Source: Methylomonas sp. LW13 (GTDB lineage: Bacteria; Pseudomonadota; Gammaproteobacteria; Methylococcales; Methylomonadaceae). From it: a DNA stretch of 64,000 bases. The stretch spans positions 3,844,001-3,908,000 of the forward strand of contig NZ_CP033381.1 of NCBI RefSeq assembly GCF_016865255.1, in the 5' to 3' direction. Positions 9,297 to 21,946 of this stretch are shown one piece after another (within the stretch, counting starts at the first letter, position 1; each line of letters begins with the position of its first letter). Position numbers and translations under genes: made by a program. A model generated the notes under the pieces. That model worked only from the letters and a program-made list of their open reading frames with translations. It was not told the DNA's origin and did not search any database.

Positions 9297-9332
9297 ACCT
9301 ATCCCCGTATTTTGATTAACCCGAGAACAACT

Positions 9333-11123
9333 ATGCGTAGCCACAAGTGTGGAGAATTGAACACCCAACATCTAGGTCAAACCGTTGCCCTGTGCGGCTG
9401 GGTACATCGTCGCCGTGACCACGGCGGCGTTATTTTTATCGACTTGAGAGACCGCGCCGGCTTGGTGCAAGTGGTGTTCGATCCCGATATGGCCGAAAGT
9501 TTTGCGATTGCCGAACACGTCCGCAGCGAATACGTGCTGCGTATCGAAGGCGTCGTCCGCGACCGGCCTGAAGGCACGCATAATCCCAATATGTCCACCG
9601 GCCAAATTGAAATATTAGGCAAGCACATAGAGGTACTCAACGAAGCGGAAACTCCGCCATTCCCGCTGGAAAGCGACATCGAAGTCAACGAAGAAACCCG
9701 CCTGCGTTTCCGTTACATCGACTTGCGCCGCACCGCGATGCAGCAAAAAATGAAAGTACGCCGCGATGTGACCCGCAACCTGCGTCAATATCTGGACGAC
9801 CACGAATTTTTCGAAATCGAAACACCGTATCTGACCAAGGCTACGCCGGAAGGCGCGCGCGATTACATCGTACCCAGCCGTACCCACCAAAATTCGTTCT
9901 TTGCTTTACCGCAATCGCCGCAGCTCTACAAACAGTTGCTGATGATTGCCGGCATGGACCGTTATTATCAAGTCGTGCGTTGCTTCCGCGACGAGGATTT
10001 GCGAGCTGATCGCCAGCCGGAATTTACCCAGCTGGATATCGAAACCTCGTTCATGAATGAACAAGAGATCATGGCGGTGATGGAAGAAATGATCCGCCGC
10101 TTGTTCAAGGACATTATCGACGTGGATTTGGGCGACCAATTCCCGGTCATGAGTTATGCCGAAGCCATGAATCGTTACGGTTCGGACCGTCCGGATCTGC
10201 GTATCCCGCTGGAACTGGTAGACATTGCCGAGGAAATGAAAGGCGTGGATTTCAAAGTCTTCTCCGGCCCCGCCAACGATCCAAACGGCCGCGTCGTGGC
10301 CATGAAATTGCCGGAAGGCGGCGACTTGAGCCGCAGCGTGATCGACGAACTCACCAAATTTGTCGGCATTTACGGCGCAAAAGGCTTGGCTTATATCAAA
10401 GTCAACGACTTGGCGGCCGGCGTCGAAGGCTTGCAGTCGCCTATCGTCAAATTCGCTCCGGCTGATGTCTGGGCCAAAGTCATGGCGAAAGTGGGCGCTC
10501 AAAACGGCGACCTGATTTTCTTTGGTGCCGACAAAGCCGGCATCGTCAACGAAGCCATGGGCGCCTTGCGGGTTAAATTGGGCTTGGACCGCAACCTGTT
10601 GACCGGACCTTGGAAACCCTTGTGGGTCGTGGACTTCCCGATGTTCGCCTGGGACGAAAAAGCCCAACGTTACACGGCGATTCACCATCCGTTTACCGCA
10701 CCCAGCTGCTCGGTAGAAGAACTGGTCGCCAACCCCGGCACCGCATTGTCGCGCGCTTACGATTTGGTTTTGAACGGCACTGAAGTCGGCGGCGGCTCGA
10801 TCCGGATCAACCGCACTGCGATGCAACAAACCGTATTCGACATTCTGGGTATCGGCCACGAAGAAGCCCGCGAAAAATTCGGCTTCCTGTTGGATGCATT
10901 GAAATACGGCGCGCCACCGCACGGCGGCATCGCCTTTGGCTTGGACCGTCTGGTGATGTTAATGACTGGCGCCAGCTCGATCCGCGACGTCATAGCGTTC
11001 CCGAAAACCCAGACTGCCGCTTGCCCATTATTCAATGCGCCGGCATTGGTCAGCGAAGAACAATTGAAAGAATTGGGTATCAGACTGCGTACCCCTGCCG
11101 GCAAAACCGAAAAACAGGATTAA
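9333..11123 (+). CDS. aspS: Aspartyl-tRNA synthetase
   Basis: Class II aminoacyl-tRNA synthetase of the bacterial type, 596 residues. An N-terminal OB anticodon-binding domain ([20 protein letters not shown]) is followed by the catalytic core with motif 2 ([14 protein letters not shown], residues 218-231), the bacterial GAD insertion and motif 3 (GIAFGLDRL, ending at residue 540). The ATG at 9333 is chosen. A TTG 21 bases upstream is in frame but adds residues before the conserved [10 protein letters not shown] start. Whether it also charges tRNA-Asn cannot be decided here without knowing if AsnRS or GatCAB is present elsewhere. Confidence 0.96.
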   Translation: MRSHKCGELNTQHLGQTVALCGWVHRRRDHGGVIFIDLRDRAGLVQVVFDPDMAESFAIAEHVRSEYVLRIEGVVRDRPEGTHNPNMSTGQIEILGKHIEVLNEAETPPFPLESDIEVNEETRLRFRYIDLRRTAMQQKMKVRRDVTRNLRQYLDDHEFFEIETPYLTKATPEGARDYIVPSRTHQNSFFALPQSPQLYKQLLMIAGMDRYYQVVRCFRDEDLRADRQPEFTQLDIETSFMNEQEIMAVMEEMIRRLFKDIIDVDLGDQFPVMSYAEAMNRYGSDRPDLRIPLELVDIAEEMKGVDFKVFSGPANDPNGRVVAMKLPEGGDLSRSVIDELTKFVGIYGAKGLAYIKVNDLAAGVEGLQSPIVKFAPADVWAKVMAKVGAQNGDLIFFGADKAGIVNEAMGALRVKLGLDRNLLTGPWKPLWVVDFPMFAWDEKAQRYTAIHHPFTAPSCSVEELVANPGTALSRAYDLVLNGTEVGGGSIRINRTAMQQTVFDILGIGHEEAREKFGFLLDALKYGAPPHGGIAFGLDRLVMLMTGASSIRDVIAFPKTQTAACPLFNAPALVSEEQLKELGIRLRTPAGKTEKQD

Positions 11124-11133
11124 GGTAAATCTG

Positions 11134-11166
11134 AGGGCGGACTGTCCTTGTCCGCCCTTTGTTCTT
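11134..11166 (+). terminator. Rho-independent terminator after aspS
   Basis: Perfect 8-bp stem GGGCGGAC (11135-11142) / GTCCGCCC (11150-11157) with a 7-base loop, followed by TTTGTTCTT. It sits 11 bases after the aspS stop. Confidence 0.85.
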
Positions 11167-11369
11167 GTTAAGCTTGCCACCGGATACCTTGGGAAGCAGT
11201 CATCCAAGGTATTGATATACGTCAAAAAAGCACCCCAAATAGTCGTTGACTTTTTTTGCCAAATTGATAAGTTAATCACGTTATTTTTATTAAATAACAG
11301 ATCCCGGTCGCGGATCTTCGCATGGCATAAGGATTACCGCCCAACACTCCGAATGAGGAGGGGGATGCT

Positions 11370-11645
11370 ATGAATAAAATAACTCCACATCTACTTCGCG
11401 ATTTGAACTCTACTCTTCCTGAGGGCACGGAGTGCTATCTGTGCGGCGCAGTCAGAAGAGCGCTACACCATTACCGCAAGGGTCGCGAACCCGTGGCCTA
11501 CCTAGACAAAGATCAAGCTCTGCCGGTGCTAGCCCATCGCCTTGGCCGCGGCCTTAGACGCTTTTTCGTAGACGACATACAAACAGCGCTAGATGCTGCA
11601 GACCATCCGGACCAGCAAAAAAGCTCGCTCAGCTGGCCCTACTAA
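11370..11645 (+). CDS. Small protein of unknown function
   Basis: A 91-residue reading frame I do not recognise. It looks real because the ATG follows a purine-rich GAGGAGGGGG ribosome binding site, and the gene is isolated between the aspS terminator and its own strong terminator. The protein is soluble, with a central basic stretch (residues about 28-60, including AHRLGRGLRRFFVDDIQTAL) and a CYLCG pair of cysteines near residues 22-25. The only other gene close by is epmA, convergent. No membrane segment or signal peptide is seen. Confidence 0.6.
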   Translation: MNKITPHLLRDLNSTLPEGTECYLCGAVRRALHHYRKGREPVAYLDKDQALPVLAHRLGRGLRRFFVDDIQTALDAADHPDQQKSSLSWPY

Positions 11646-11686
11646 ATAAATCGATTAATCGTTTTTAGGTACACCTACCGACTACA

Positions 11687-11714
11687 TCCCCCTTCGGCGA
11701 AGGGGGAGTTTTTT
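11687..11714 (+). terminator. Strong rho-independent terminator
   Basis: Stem TCCCCCTT (11687-11694) / AAGGGGGA (11700-11707) around the short CGGCG loop, then G and six T residues (11709-11714). It ends the small gene at 11370-11645. Its complement has no T-run, so it should act mainly on the plus strand. Confidence 0.88.
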
Positions 11715-11735
11715 CAAGCCTTTCAACATTGAGCC

Positions 11736-12713
11736 TCAAACGCGGACCGGAAAAGCCAGCACATCACTGATAGACTCGCTACCCAGAGCAATCATCAGCA
11801 GCCGATCCAAACCAATTGCTACCCCGCTGCAATCCGGCAAACCGAATTTCAATGCCTGCAAAAATGCTTCATCTTTGCTAACTACCGGCAAGTCGTGGCT
11901 TAGCCGATAAGCAATTTCCTTATCAAAACGCGCCTCCTGCTCTTGCGGATCCGCAAGCTCATAAAAACCATTACCCAGTTCCACACCATTGATGAATACC
12001 TCAAAACGCTCACTGACCCTTGAATCATCAACATGCAGGCGCGCCAGCGAAGACTGTATCGCCGGATAGCTATGCAGCAAATAAATCGTATCTTTATCCA
12101 TCGTCCGCTGGACACAATGGCTAAAAATAAAATCCAGCCACAAGGCATGATCGTCGCCGCATAGGTCGACAGCCTCCGGAAGCTCATTCGCAGCCGCATA
12201 AGCTTGATAATCGCTGTTGCAAAATACCAAGGGATCCAAGCCGGTGGCGTCCAAAAATAATTGTTGGTAGCTGATTTGTTTGGTTGGCAATGCGGCATGA
12301 AAAGGTTGCAACAACTGCAACAATAATTCGGCGACTTCCGCCATCAATTGCCGCAAATCGTAGCCGACCCGATACCATTCCAAAATCGTGAATTCCGGAT
12401 TGTGATAGCGCCCGGCTTCGCCGTTCCTAAACGCCTTGCAGATCTGATAAATACTGCCGCTGCCGTCGGCCAACAACCGTTTCATCGCGAACTCAGGCGA
12501 GGTTTGCAGAAACAGAGTGGGTCGGGTGGGGGGGAAGTTAAACTGACTGCTGAAAAAATCCAGCTGCGGGTCGGTACCGGTGGCTGGGCACAATAGCGGC
12601 GTCTCGACTTCCAGCACATCCCGTGCCTCGAAAAAACGCCGTGTCGCCGCCAGCATTTGCGCGCGAGTGCGCAAATGCTCGAGTGGGCAGCTCGGCTGCC
12701 AGCTTACCGTCAC
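11736..12713 (-). CDS. epmA: EF-P beta-lysine ligase EpmA (GenX/PoxA)
   Basis: Truncated class II lysyl-tRNA synthetase paralogue that attaches (R)-beta-lysine to the conserved lysine of elongation factor P. The 325-residue length equals a LysRS catalytic core without the N-terminal anticodon-binding OB domain. Class II motif 2 is visible as [20 protein letters not shown] and motif 3 as [11 protein letters not shown]. The start is GTG at 12713 and overlaps the efp stop (GTGA). With efp on the same strand and epmB divergent, all substrate and enzyme genes of the modification sit together. Confidence 0.93.
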   Translation of the reverse strand: MTVSWQPSCPLEHLRTRAQMLAATRRFFEARDVLEVETPLLCPATGTDPQLDFFSSQFNFPPTRPTLFLQTSPEFAMKRLLADGSGSIYQICKAFRNGEAGRYHNPEFTILEWYRVGYDLRQLMAEVAELLLQLLQPFHAALPTKQISYQQLFLDATGLDPLVFCNSDYQAYAAANELPEAVDLCGDDHALWLDFIFSHCVQRTMDKDTIYLLHSYPAIQSSLARLHVDDSRVSERFEVFINGVELGNGFYELADPQEQEARFDKEIAYRLSHDLPVVSKDEAFLQALKFGLPDCSGVAIGLDRLLMIALGSESISDVLAFPVRV

Positions 12714-13279
12714 TCTTTGACGCGAGAGACGTATTCGCCGGTGCGAGTATCGACTTTAATGACTTCGCCGATTTGTACAAACAAGGGTACGCGCACCACG
12801 GCACCGGATTCCAGCGTAGCCGGTTTGCCGCCACCGCCAGAAGTATCGCCTTTCAAACCAGGATCGGTTTCGGTAATTGCCAATTCCACGAAGTTGGGAG
12901 GTGTTACGGACAGTGGTGAGTCGTTCCACAAGGTCATCGTGCAGATGTCTTGCTCTTTCAGCCATTTGATCGCATCGGACACCGCATTTTTATCGGCTTG
13001 ATACTGCTCAAATGTATCCGGCACCATGAAATGCCAGAATTCGCCATCGCTATACAGATACTGCATTTCTTTATCAACGACGTCCGCACCTTCGACGGTA
13101 TCGCCGGATTTGAAGGTACGTTCGATGACGCGGCCGGTTTTCAGATTTCTGATCCTGACCCGATTGAACGCCTGCCCCTTACCCGGCTTAACAAACTCGT
13201 TTTCGATAATCGAACAAGGGTCGTTGTCCAGCATGATTTTCAAACCGCCCTTGAACTCGTTGGTGCTAAAAGTCGCCAT
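12710..13279 (-). CDS. efp: Elongation factor P
   Basis: Translation factor that rescues ribosomes stalled at proline runs. It is 189 residues with three beta-barrel domains. The modification loop has Lys34 in VKPGKGQAF, the position that is beta-lysylated in EpmA/EpmB organisms. The ATG at 13279 follows CGAGGA at proper spacing; a longer in-frame start would add six residues. Its 3' end overlaps epmA, so ligase and target are co-transcribed. Confidence 0.96.
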   Translation of the reverse strand: MATFSTNEFKGGLKIMLDNDPCSIIENEFVKPGKGQAFNRVRIRNLKTGRVIERTFKSGDTVEGADVVDKEMQYLYSDGEFWHFMVPDTFEQYQADKNAVSDAIKWLKEQDICTMTLWNDSPLSVTPPNFVELAITETDPGLKGDTSGGGGKPATLESGAVVRVPLFVQIGEVIKVDTRTGEYVSRVKE

Positions 13280-13313
13280 TTTTTCCTCGTGAAACAAATA
13301 ATAGTCGGACGAT

Positions 13314-13319
13314 TATAAT
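13314..13319 (+). promoter_or_regulatory. -10-like TATAAT upstream of epmB
   Basis: A perfect TATAAT lies in the 73-bp divergent gap between efp and epmB, at a distance that leaves a leader of about 27 bases before epmB. The matching -35 position (GAAACA, 13291-13296) is poor, so this is only a candidate. Confidence 0.4.
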
Positions 13320-13352
13320 GGATAAGATTTTTAATCGGAAACCGGAGCAGCA

Positions 13353-14339
13353 TTGAACACCCAAACCGCCGGCTGGCAACAGGCGCTGGCCGACGCATTT
13401 ACCAGCGTCGAGGCCCTTTGTGACTATTTGAATATTTCAACAGGCAGCGTGGCAATGCTGCCGGATTTCAAAGCCTTTCCGCTCCGTGTGCCGCGCGGCT
13501 TTGCTGATTGCATGCGCCGCGGCGATCCAAATGACCCCTTGCTGAGACAAGTGCTGCCGACTCAGAACGAACTGATCGACTATCCCGGCTACAGCCATGA
13601 TCCGGTAGGCGACCTCGGCGCGGTCGCCGAAGCAGGTATCATTCATAAGTATCATGGCCGGGTATTGTTGATCAGCACCGGCGCTTGCGCGGTGCACTGC
13701 CGGTACTGTTTTCGACGCAATTTCCCGTATACGGAGTTGCAGTTGTCGACGCAAAAAGTTCAACAAGCGCTTAGCTACATCATTAGCCATCCGGAAATCA
13801 GCGAAGTCATCCTCAGTGGCGGCGACCCCTTGCTGCTAAATGACGAAAAACTCGGCCAGCTGTTGGCACGGTTAGGTGAGATTGAACATATCAAACGTAT
13901 TCGCATTCATAGCCGAGTGCCCATCGTGCTACCAATGCGCATCACCCAACCACTGCTCAACTCTTTCTCCAGCCTGTCGCAACAAGTTGTGATGGTATTT
14001 CACGCCAATCATGCGAATGAGCTGAGTGCTGCCGTTGGAGCTATTTGCGGCGATTTACGCCGCCACGGCATCACTTTATTGAACCAAAGCGTTCTGCTAA
14101 AGGGAGTTAACGATGCCGGCCGCACTCTCTGCGAACTGAGCGAAAAGCTGTTTGAACTAGGTATTTTGCCTTACTACCTGCATGTACTGGATCACGCCAG
14201 CGGCACCGGTCATTTTGAAGTCTCCGAAACCACCGCCCGGCAATTGCTCGAAGATATGCAAAGCCATCTACCCGGTTATCTGGTTCCCAAGCTGGTTAAA
14301 GAACAGGCCGGAGCAGCCTATAAAATCCCAATTTGCTGA
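13353..14339 (+). CDS. epmB: EF-P lysine 2,3-aminomutase EpmB
   Basis: Radical SAM, PLP-dependent aminomutase that turns (S)-alpha-lysine into (R)-beta-lysine for EpmA. It is 328 residues. The radical SAM cluster motif CAVHCRYC gives C112, C116 and C119. The family block ISEVILSGGDPLLLNDEKLG and the C-terminal PLP-site region YYLHVLDHASGTGHFEV are present. The start is a TTG at 13353 with GGAG seven bases upstream; no better ATG precedes the conserved sequence. The short length without a long C-terminal extension separates it from clostridial KamA. Confidence 0.92.
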   Translation: MNTQTAGWQQALADAFTSVEALCDYLNISTGSVAMLPDFKAFPLRVPRGFADCMRRGDPNDPLLRQVLPTQNELIDYPGYSHDPVGDLGAVAEAGIIHKYHGRVLLISTGACAVHCRYCFRRNFPYTELQLSTQKVQQALSYIISHPEISEVILSGGDPLLLNDEKLGQLLARLGEIEHIKRIRIHSRVPIVLPMRITQPLLNSFSSLSQQVVMVFHANHANELSAAVGAICGDLRRHGITLLNQSVLLKGVNDAGRTLCELSEKLFELGILPYYLHVLDHASGTGHFEVSETTARQLLEDMQSHLPGYLVPKLVKEQAGAAYKIPIC

Positions 14340-14438
14340 GCACCGGACAGTTTTCCGGCGACATGGATTCACATTTACCGATACCCGGTCTAAGATTTTT
14401 CCCGTCCCTCCCGGCCAGATCCCCGACATCAGCAAACT

Positions 14439-18437
<3,999 letters not shown>

Positions 18438-18441
18438 GAAA

Positions 18442-19365
18442 ATGGAAAGTAGAAACACGCATACCATTCTGGCCGTGGATGATAGCCCGGAAAATCTGGA
18501 TCTTATCAAGAATATTCTCGAACCCCATTACACGGTAAAAGTAGCCGTGCATAGCGAACTGGCGTTACATATCGCCACCAGCCAGCTTCCCGATCTGATC
18601 CTACTGGACATCATGCTGGACGACATGGATGGTTATGAAATATGCCACCAGCTCAAGTCGTCGGATAAAACCCGCAATATTCCGATTATTTTTCTGACCG
18701 CTAAACACTCGGAAGAAGATGAGGTACACGGTTTTCGAATCGGCGGTAGCGACTACATCACCAAACCGTTTTCGCCGTCGATTGTTTTAGCAAGAGTACG
18801 CACCCAAATACAGCTAAAAACTAAATCCGATTTATTGGAAAAACTGGCATCGCTGGATGGACTGACCGAAATACCCAACCGCAGAGCGTTTGACGCCGCC
18901 CTGGAACGCCAATGGAACCAGTCCAAACGCACCGGCATGCCGCTCTCGTTGTTAATTGCCGATATTGACAATTTCAAACAATTTAACGACTACTTTGGCC
19001 ACCCTATGGGCGACGAGTGCCTGAAACGGGTGGCGCGTGCCTTGCAAACAATTACCCACAGACCCGAAGACTTGGTAGCAAGATTGGGCGGTGAAGAGTT
19101 CGCCATCCTGCTTCCCAACACCGACAGCATAGGCGCCCTGATGCGTGCCGAGCAGTACCGCGAAGCCATAGAGAATCTGAAAATACGGCACACACAGAAC
19201 AATCCCAACAATTTCGTGACCATATCCCTCGGGGTTGCGACGCTACAGGCCCACACATTCGACGACGTTGCCAGTTTATTGAAAGCAGCGGACGATGCGT
19301 TATATCAGGCCAAGCATCAAGGGCGGAATCGTATCTGCGCGAATAACTTGTCCAACGGCAGGTAG
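18442..19365 (+). CDS. Response regulator with GGDEF output (diguanylate cyclase)
   Basis: A 307-residue REC-GGDEF protein that should make c-di-GMP when phosphorylated. The receiver has the acidic pair Asp13/Asp14 and the acceptor Asp56 in LILLDIMLDDMDG, plus the conserved Lys in FLTAKHSEE...ITKPFSP. The cyclase signature is GGEEF (residues 216-220), an active variant. The inhibitory I-site RxxD (RPED) lies five residues ahead, so product inhibition is likely. The start ATG 18442 is 4 bp after the stop of the Hpt hybrid kinase, which points to a dedicated His-Asp-His-Asp relay. Confidence 0.93.
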   Translation: MESRNTHTILAVDDSPENLDLIKNILEPHYTVKVAVHSELALHIATSQLPDLILLDIMLDDMDGYEICHQLKSSDKTRNIPIIFLTAKHSEEDEVHGFRIGGSDYITKPFSPSIVLARVRTQIQLKTKSDLLEKLASLDGLTEIPNRRAFDAALERQWNQSKRTGMPLSLLIADIDNFKQFNDYFGHPMGDECLKRVARALQTITHRPEDLVARLGGEEFAILLPNTDSIGALMRAEQYREAIENLKIRHTQNNPNNFVTISLGVATLQAHTFDDVASLLKAADDALYQAKHQGRNRICANNLSNGR

Positions 19366-19404
19366 TTTAGAGATCTGCGCGTCGTTCCCGTTTCGGAAAG
19401 CGTC

Positions 19405-19410
19405 TATAAT
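19405..19410 (+). promoter_or_regulatory. -10-like TATAAT ahead of the TauE/UreH_2 gene
   Basis: A perfect TATAAT in the 89-bp gap after the REC-GGDEF gene, leaving a leader of about 38 bases before the next ATG. No good -35 hexamer is seen at standard spacing. Confidence 0.35.
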
Positions 19411-19454
19411 CCCAGCTAATCCACTCGATACCTTATTACCTCGGCTTTTTGTTT

Positions 19455-20180
19455 ATGCATCTTTACCTCGACTTTAATGCTTCCTATCTTGCCGCGTTTG
19501 TAATGGGTTTATTCAGCAGCCTGCATTGCATAGGCATGTGCGGCTCCATTATCGGTACCCTGACTTACAGTCTGAAACCCGAACTTCGTAACGATAAGCG
19601 CCGTCTGTTCGGCATCGTGCTGAATTACAACATCGGCCGGGTTCTCAGCTACGCGATGGCCGGCGCCTTGGTTGGCGTGCTGGAGGCCTTCTTAACTTTA
19701 CCTTTTGCTCAAGGTCAAGCGCACAGATTTTTGCAACTCCTCTCCGCCGTGGTGATGGCGGGTGCAGGGCTTTACCTTGGCGGCTGGTTTCCGTACTTTG
19801 CCTACATAGAAAAAATGGGCGCACGCTTCTGGAAACTGATCGAACCATTCGGCCGCCGATTGATTCCGGTACAAAACCGCACCCAAGCTTTGTTGTTTGG
19901 TATGGTGTGGGGCTGGCTACCCTGTGGCCTGATTTATACGGCATTGGCACTAGCAGTTACCACGGGGAGCATTACCCACAGCGCGCTCACGATGTTAGCA
20001 TTTGGATTGGGCACTTTACCTGCCGTAATGGGTGTCGGTATAATGACCTCATTACTGGCGAGGCTTTCGAAAATCCGGCACTTTAAACACGCGGTGGCAG
20101 CCTTGTTTATTATCTTTGCGCTATTAGCAGCCTTCCCATGGCTCTATCCGATGCGCGTTGAACACATCATGACGTTTTGA
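19455..20180 (+). CDS. TauE/SafE-type (UreH_2) membrane transporter
   Basis: Inner-membrane protein of 241 residues with six likely helices. The N-terminal signature GLFSSLHCIGMCGSIIG (HCxGMCG) is typical of the UreH_2/DsbD_2-like branch. Members of this branch are often annotated as sulfite exporters and are found near cbb3 oxidase or copper-handling genes. The second half repeats the pattern with GMVWGWLPCGLIYTAL. The His-Cys-Cys motif could bind copper, but that is inference. Its end abuts a sigma-54 activator whose ribosome binding site overlaps the stop. Confidence 0.8.
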   Translation: MHLYLDFNASYLAAFVMGLFSSLHCIGMCGSIIGTLTYSLKPELRNDKRRLFGIVLNYNIGRVLSYAMAGALVGVLEAFLTLPFAQGQAHRFLQLLSAVVMAGAGLYLGGWFPYFAYIEKMGARFWKLIEPFGRRLIPVQNRTQALLFGMVWGWLPCGLIYTALALAVTTGSITHSALTMLAFGLGTLPAVMGVGIMTSLLARLSKIRHFKHAVAALFIIFALLAAFPWLYPMRVEHIMTF

Positions 20181-20191
20181 GAGGTTTTACA

Positions 20192-21145
20192 GTGGATAAC
20201 TTCGATCCTATTATTGGACAATCTCCCGCAATCGAAGCATTGATTCGCAGCGCTCGTATCGTTGCGGCGACCGACGTTACCGTGCTGATCAAAGGCGAAA
20301 CCGGCACGGGAAAAGAAGTACTGGCAACGGCCATTCAAAAGGATAGCCCGCGCGCAAATAAACCTTTCATCGCCTTAAATTGCGCAGCACTCCCTGAGGG
20401 CCTGGTTGAATCAGAAATATTCGGCCATAAGAAAGGCGCTTTTACCGGCGCGGTATCGGACAAGCAAGGTTTGTTTCAGGCAGCCGATGGCGGCACTTTG
20501 TTTCTGGACGAAATCAATTCCTTACCCTTGGGAATCCAGGCAAAACTTTTGCGCTTTCTGGAGTCGGGAGAATGCTTACCCGTTGGCGGCACCAAACCCT
20601 ACATGGTGAATGTGCGCGTGATTGCTGCCTCTAATGCCGACCTCACCAAACTGATAGAAAACGGTCAATTTCGTCAGGACTTGTATTTCCGCTTAAATGT
20701 AGTGCCGCTGGAATTGCCGGCATTACATCAGCGCACCGAAGATATAGAAATACTGGCGAAACACTTTTTCACACACTTCTCGGCCGCACATTCCCTGGAA
20801 CCACCTACTTTCAGCAGACAAGCCATAAAAACGCTGCGCAGCTACAAATGGCCGGGCAATGTACGTGAATTGCGCAATCTTTGCGAAAGACTGAGCATTC
20901 TGCTGGCGGGCAAAGTAATCGAGCCGGAAAATCTGCCCCACGAATTCAACCGCAGCGCAATAACAGTCAGCTCGGACTTTACTTTGCCGGAGTTGGGTCT
21001 ACAACTAGATGCGCTGGAAGCAGATATGATTCTGCAAGCTTTGAACAGAACCAAGGGCAATCGCAGCAAATCGGCGCGCTTATTGGGCATTTCCAGAGAC
21101 ACCTTGCTTTACCGGATTCAAAAGCACGGCTTGGCAACACATTAA
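20192..21145 (+). CDS. Sigma-54-dependent transcriptional activator without sensor domain
   Basis: A 317-residue AAA+ enhancer-binding protein. Walker A is GETGTGKE, the sigma-54 contact loop GAFTGA is intact (KKGAFTGAVSDK), Walker B is GGTLFLDEIN, and the C-terminus is a Fis-type helix-turn-helix (NRSKSARLLGISRDTLLYRI). There is no receiver, GAF or PAS domain, so control must come through another protein or through synthesis. The GTG at 20192 is chosen because GAGAGG lies seven bases upstream; a TTG 15 bases earlier has none. It is coupled to the upstream membrane protein gene. Targets are not visible in the window. Confidence 0.9.
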   Translation: MDNFDPIIGQSPAIEALIRSARIVAATDVTVLIKGETGTGKEVLATAIQKDSPRANKPFIALNCAALPEGLVESEIFGHKKGAFTGAVSDKQGLFQAADGGTLFLDEINSLPLGIQAKLLRFLESGECLPVGGTKPYMVNVRVIAASNADLTKLIENGQFRQDLYFRLNVVPLELPALHQRTEDIEILAKHFFTHFSAAHSLEPPTFSRQAIKTLRSYKWPGNVRELRNLCERLSILLAGKVIEPENLPHEFNRSAITVSSDFTLPELGLQLDALEADMILQALNRTKGNRSKSARLLGISRDTLLYRIQKHGLATH

Positions 21146-21160
21146 GCCATACGGTTTAAA

Positions 21161-21181
21161 GGGGCTGCATGGTTCAGCCCC
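21161..21181 (-). terminator. Hairpin between convergent genes
   Basis: A 7-bp stem GGGGCTG (21161-21167) / CAGCCCC (21175-21181) with a 7-base loop. Read on the minus strand it is followed by TTTAAA, a weak T-run, so it probably ends the PP2C transcript. It may also stop plus-strand readthrough. Confidence 0.5.
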
Positions 21182-21198
21182 AGCCTCTACTTAAACAG

Positions 21199-21942
21199 CT
21201 AGCGCCGCCTGACCCACTGCACAGTAACGTTATCGCTTTTACCTTGAGCGCGTAATACCGCCATTTTTGCCATTTTCTGCAACTCCGGCTTTCCGCTGCG
21301 CTCTTGCGATAACGCCAACAATTCCTGTTCTTTTACGAACTCCCAAAAACCGTCGCTACAGAGCAGAAAGGTTTCGCCGCATTTCATCGGTGGGAAACAG
21401 GCAATATCCACCGCAGGCGTACTCAACACATTGATGCTTCGCGTGAGCTTATGCTGGTCGGGATGAACCCCCATCTCCCATTCGCTGATTTTTCCCTCGT
21501 TAAACAGTTGTTGGGGCACCGAATGATCTTTTGTACGCCATAGCACTTGCTCGGAATTGATCCGATAAACTCTCGAATCTCCGCAATGCGCCACTATCGC
21601 TCGCTCCTGGTCCAGATACAGAATTGCGCAGGTGGTGTGGGCATCGCTTGCAAACGGATCGTCGGCAAATAGTTCACTCATATTCCTAACAGCTTCCGCA
21701 ATCCAAGCAGCCATGACCGTTTCTGCCTTCACTGAGGCTATATGAGCATGATATTTTTCCGCCAGAGCAATCAAGCTACGGCAAAAAAATTGTGACGCTT
21801 TTTCGCCGGAGTAATGTCCGCCTAATCCGTCAGCGACCACAAATAATGCGTAATCAGCGCACACCCGGTGCGCCATGCAATCCTGATTGACCTCGCGATT
21901 GCCTATCGAGGTTAATTGATAAAACTCTAGTTCGTTCTGCAT
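21199..21942 (-). CDS. PP2C-family serine/threonine phosphatase
   Basis: Metal-dependent protein phosphatase of 247 residues. PPM motifs are visible: NREVNQDC near the N-terminus, LFVVADGLGGHYSGEKAS (metal-binding DGxGG), HCGDSRVYRI and FLLCSDGFWEF. The C-terminus ends with a DNVTVQWV block. It resembles Stp1/PrpC-type enzymes that reverse Hanks-kinase phosphorylation, but no such kinase is in the window. It follows pdxJ by 4 bp and is the last gene of the rnc-era-recO-pdxJ run, in the place acpS often takes. Confidence 0.9.
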   Translation of the reverse strand: MQNELEFYQLTSIGNREVNQDCMAHRVCADYALFVVADGLGGHYSGEKASQFFCRSLIALAEKYHAHIASVKAETVMAAWIAEAVRNMSELFADDPFASDAHTTCAILYLDQERAIVAHCGDSRVYRINSEQVLWRTKDHSVPQQLFNEGKISEWEMGVHPDQHKLTRSINVLSTPAVDIACFPPMKCGETFLLCSDGFWEFVKEQELLALSQERSGKPELQKMAKMAVLRAQGKSDNVTVQWVRRR

Positions 21943-21946
21943 TACA

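Noticed and set aside
9906..10922. Long minus-strand open frame inside aspS (338 codons)
   Set aside because: It is antisense to a clear AspRS, and its Ala/Phe/His/Gln-rich translation is the usual shadow of a GC-biased coding strand.
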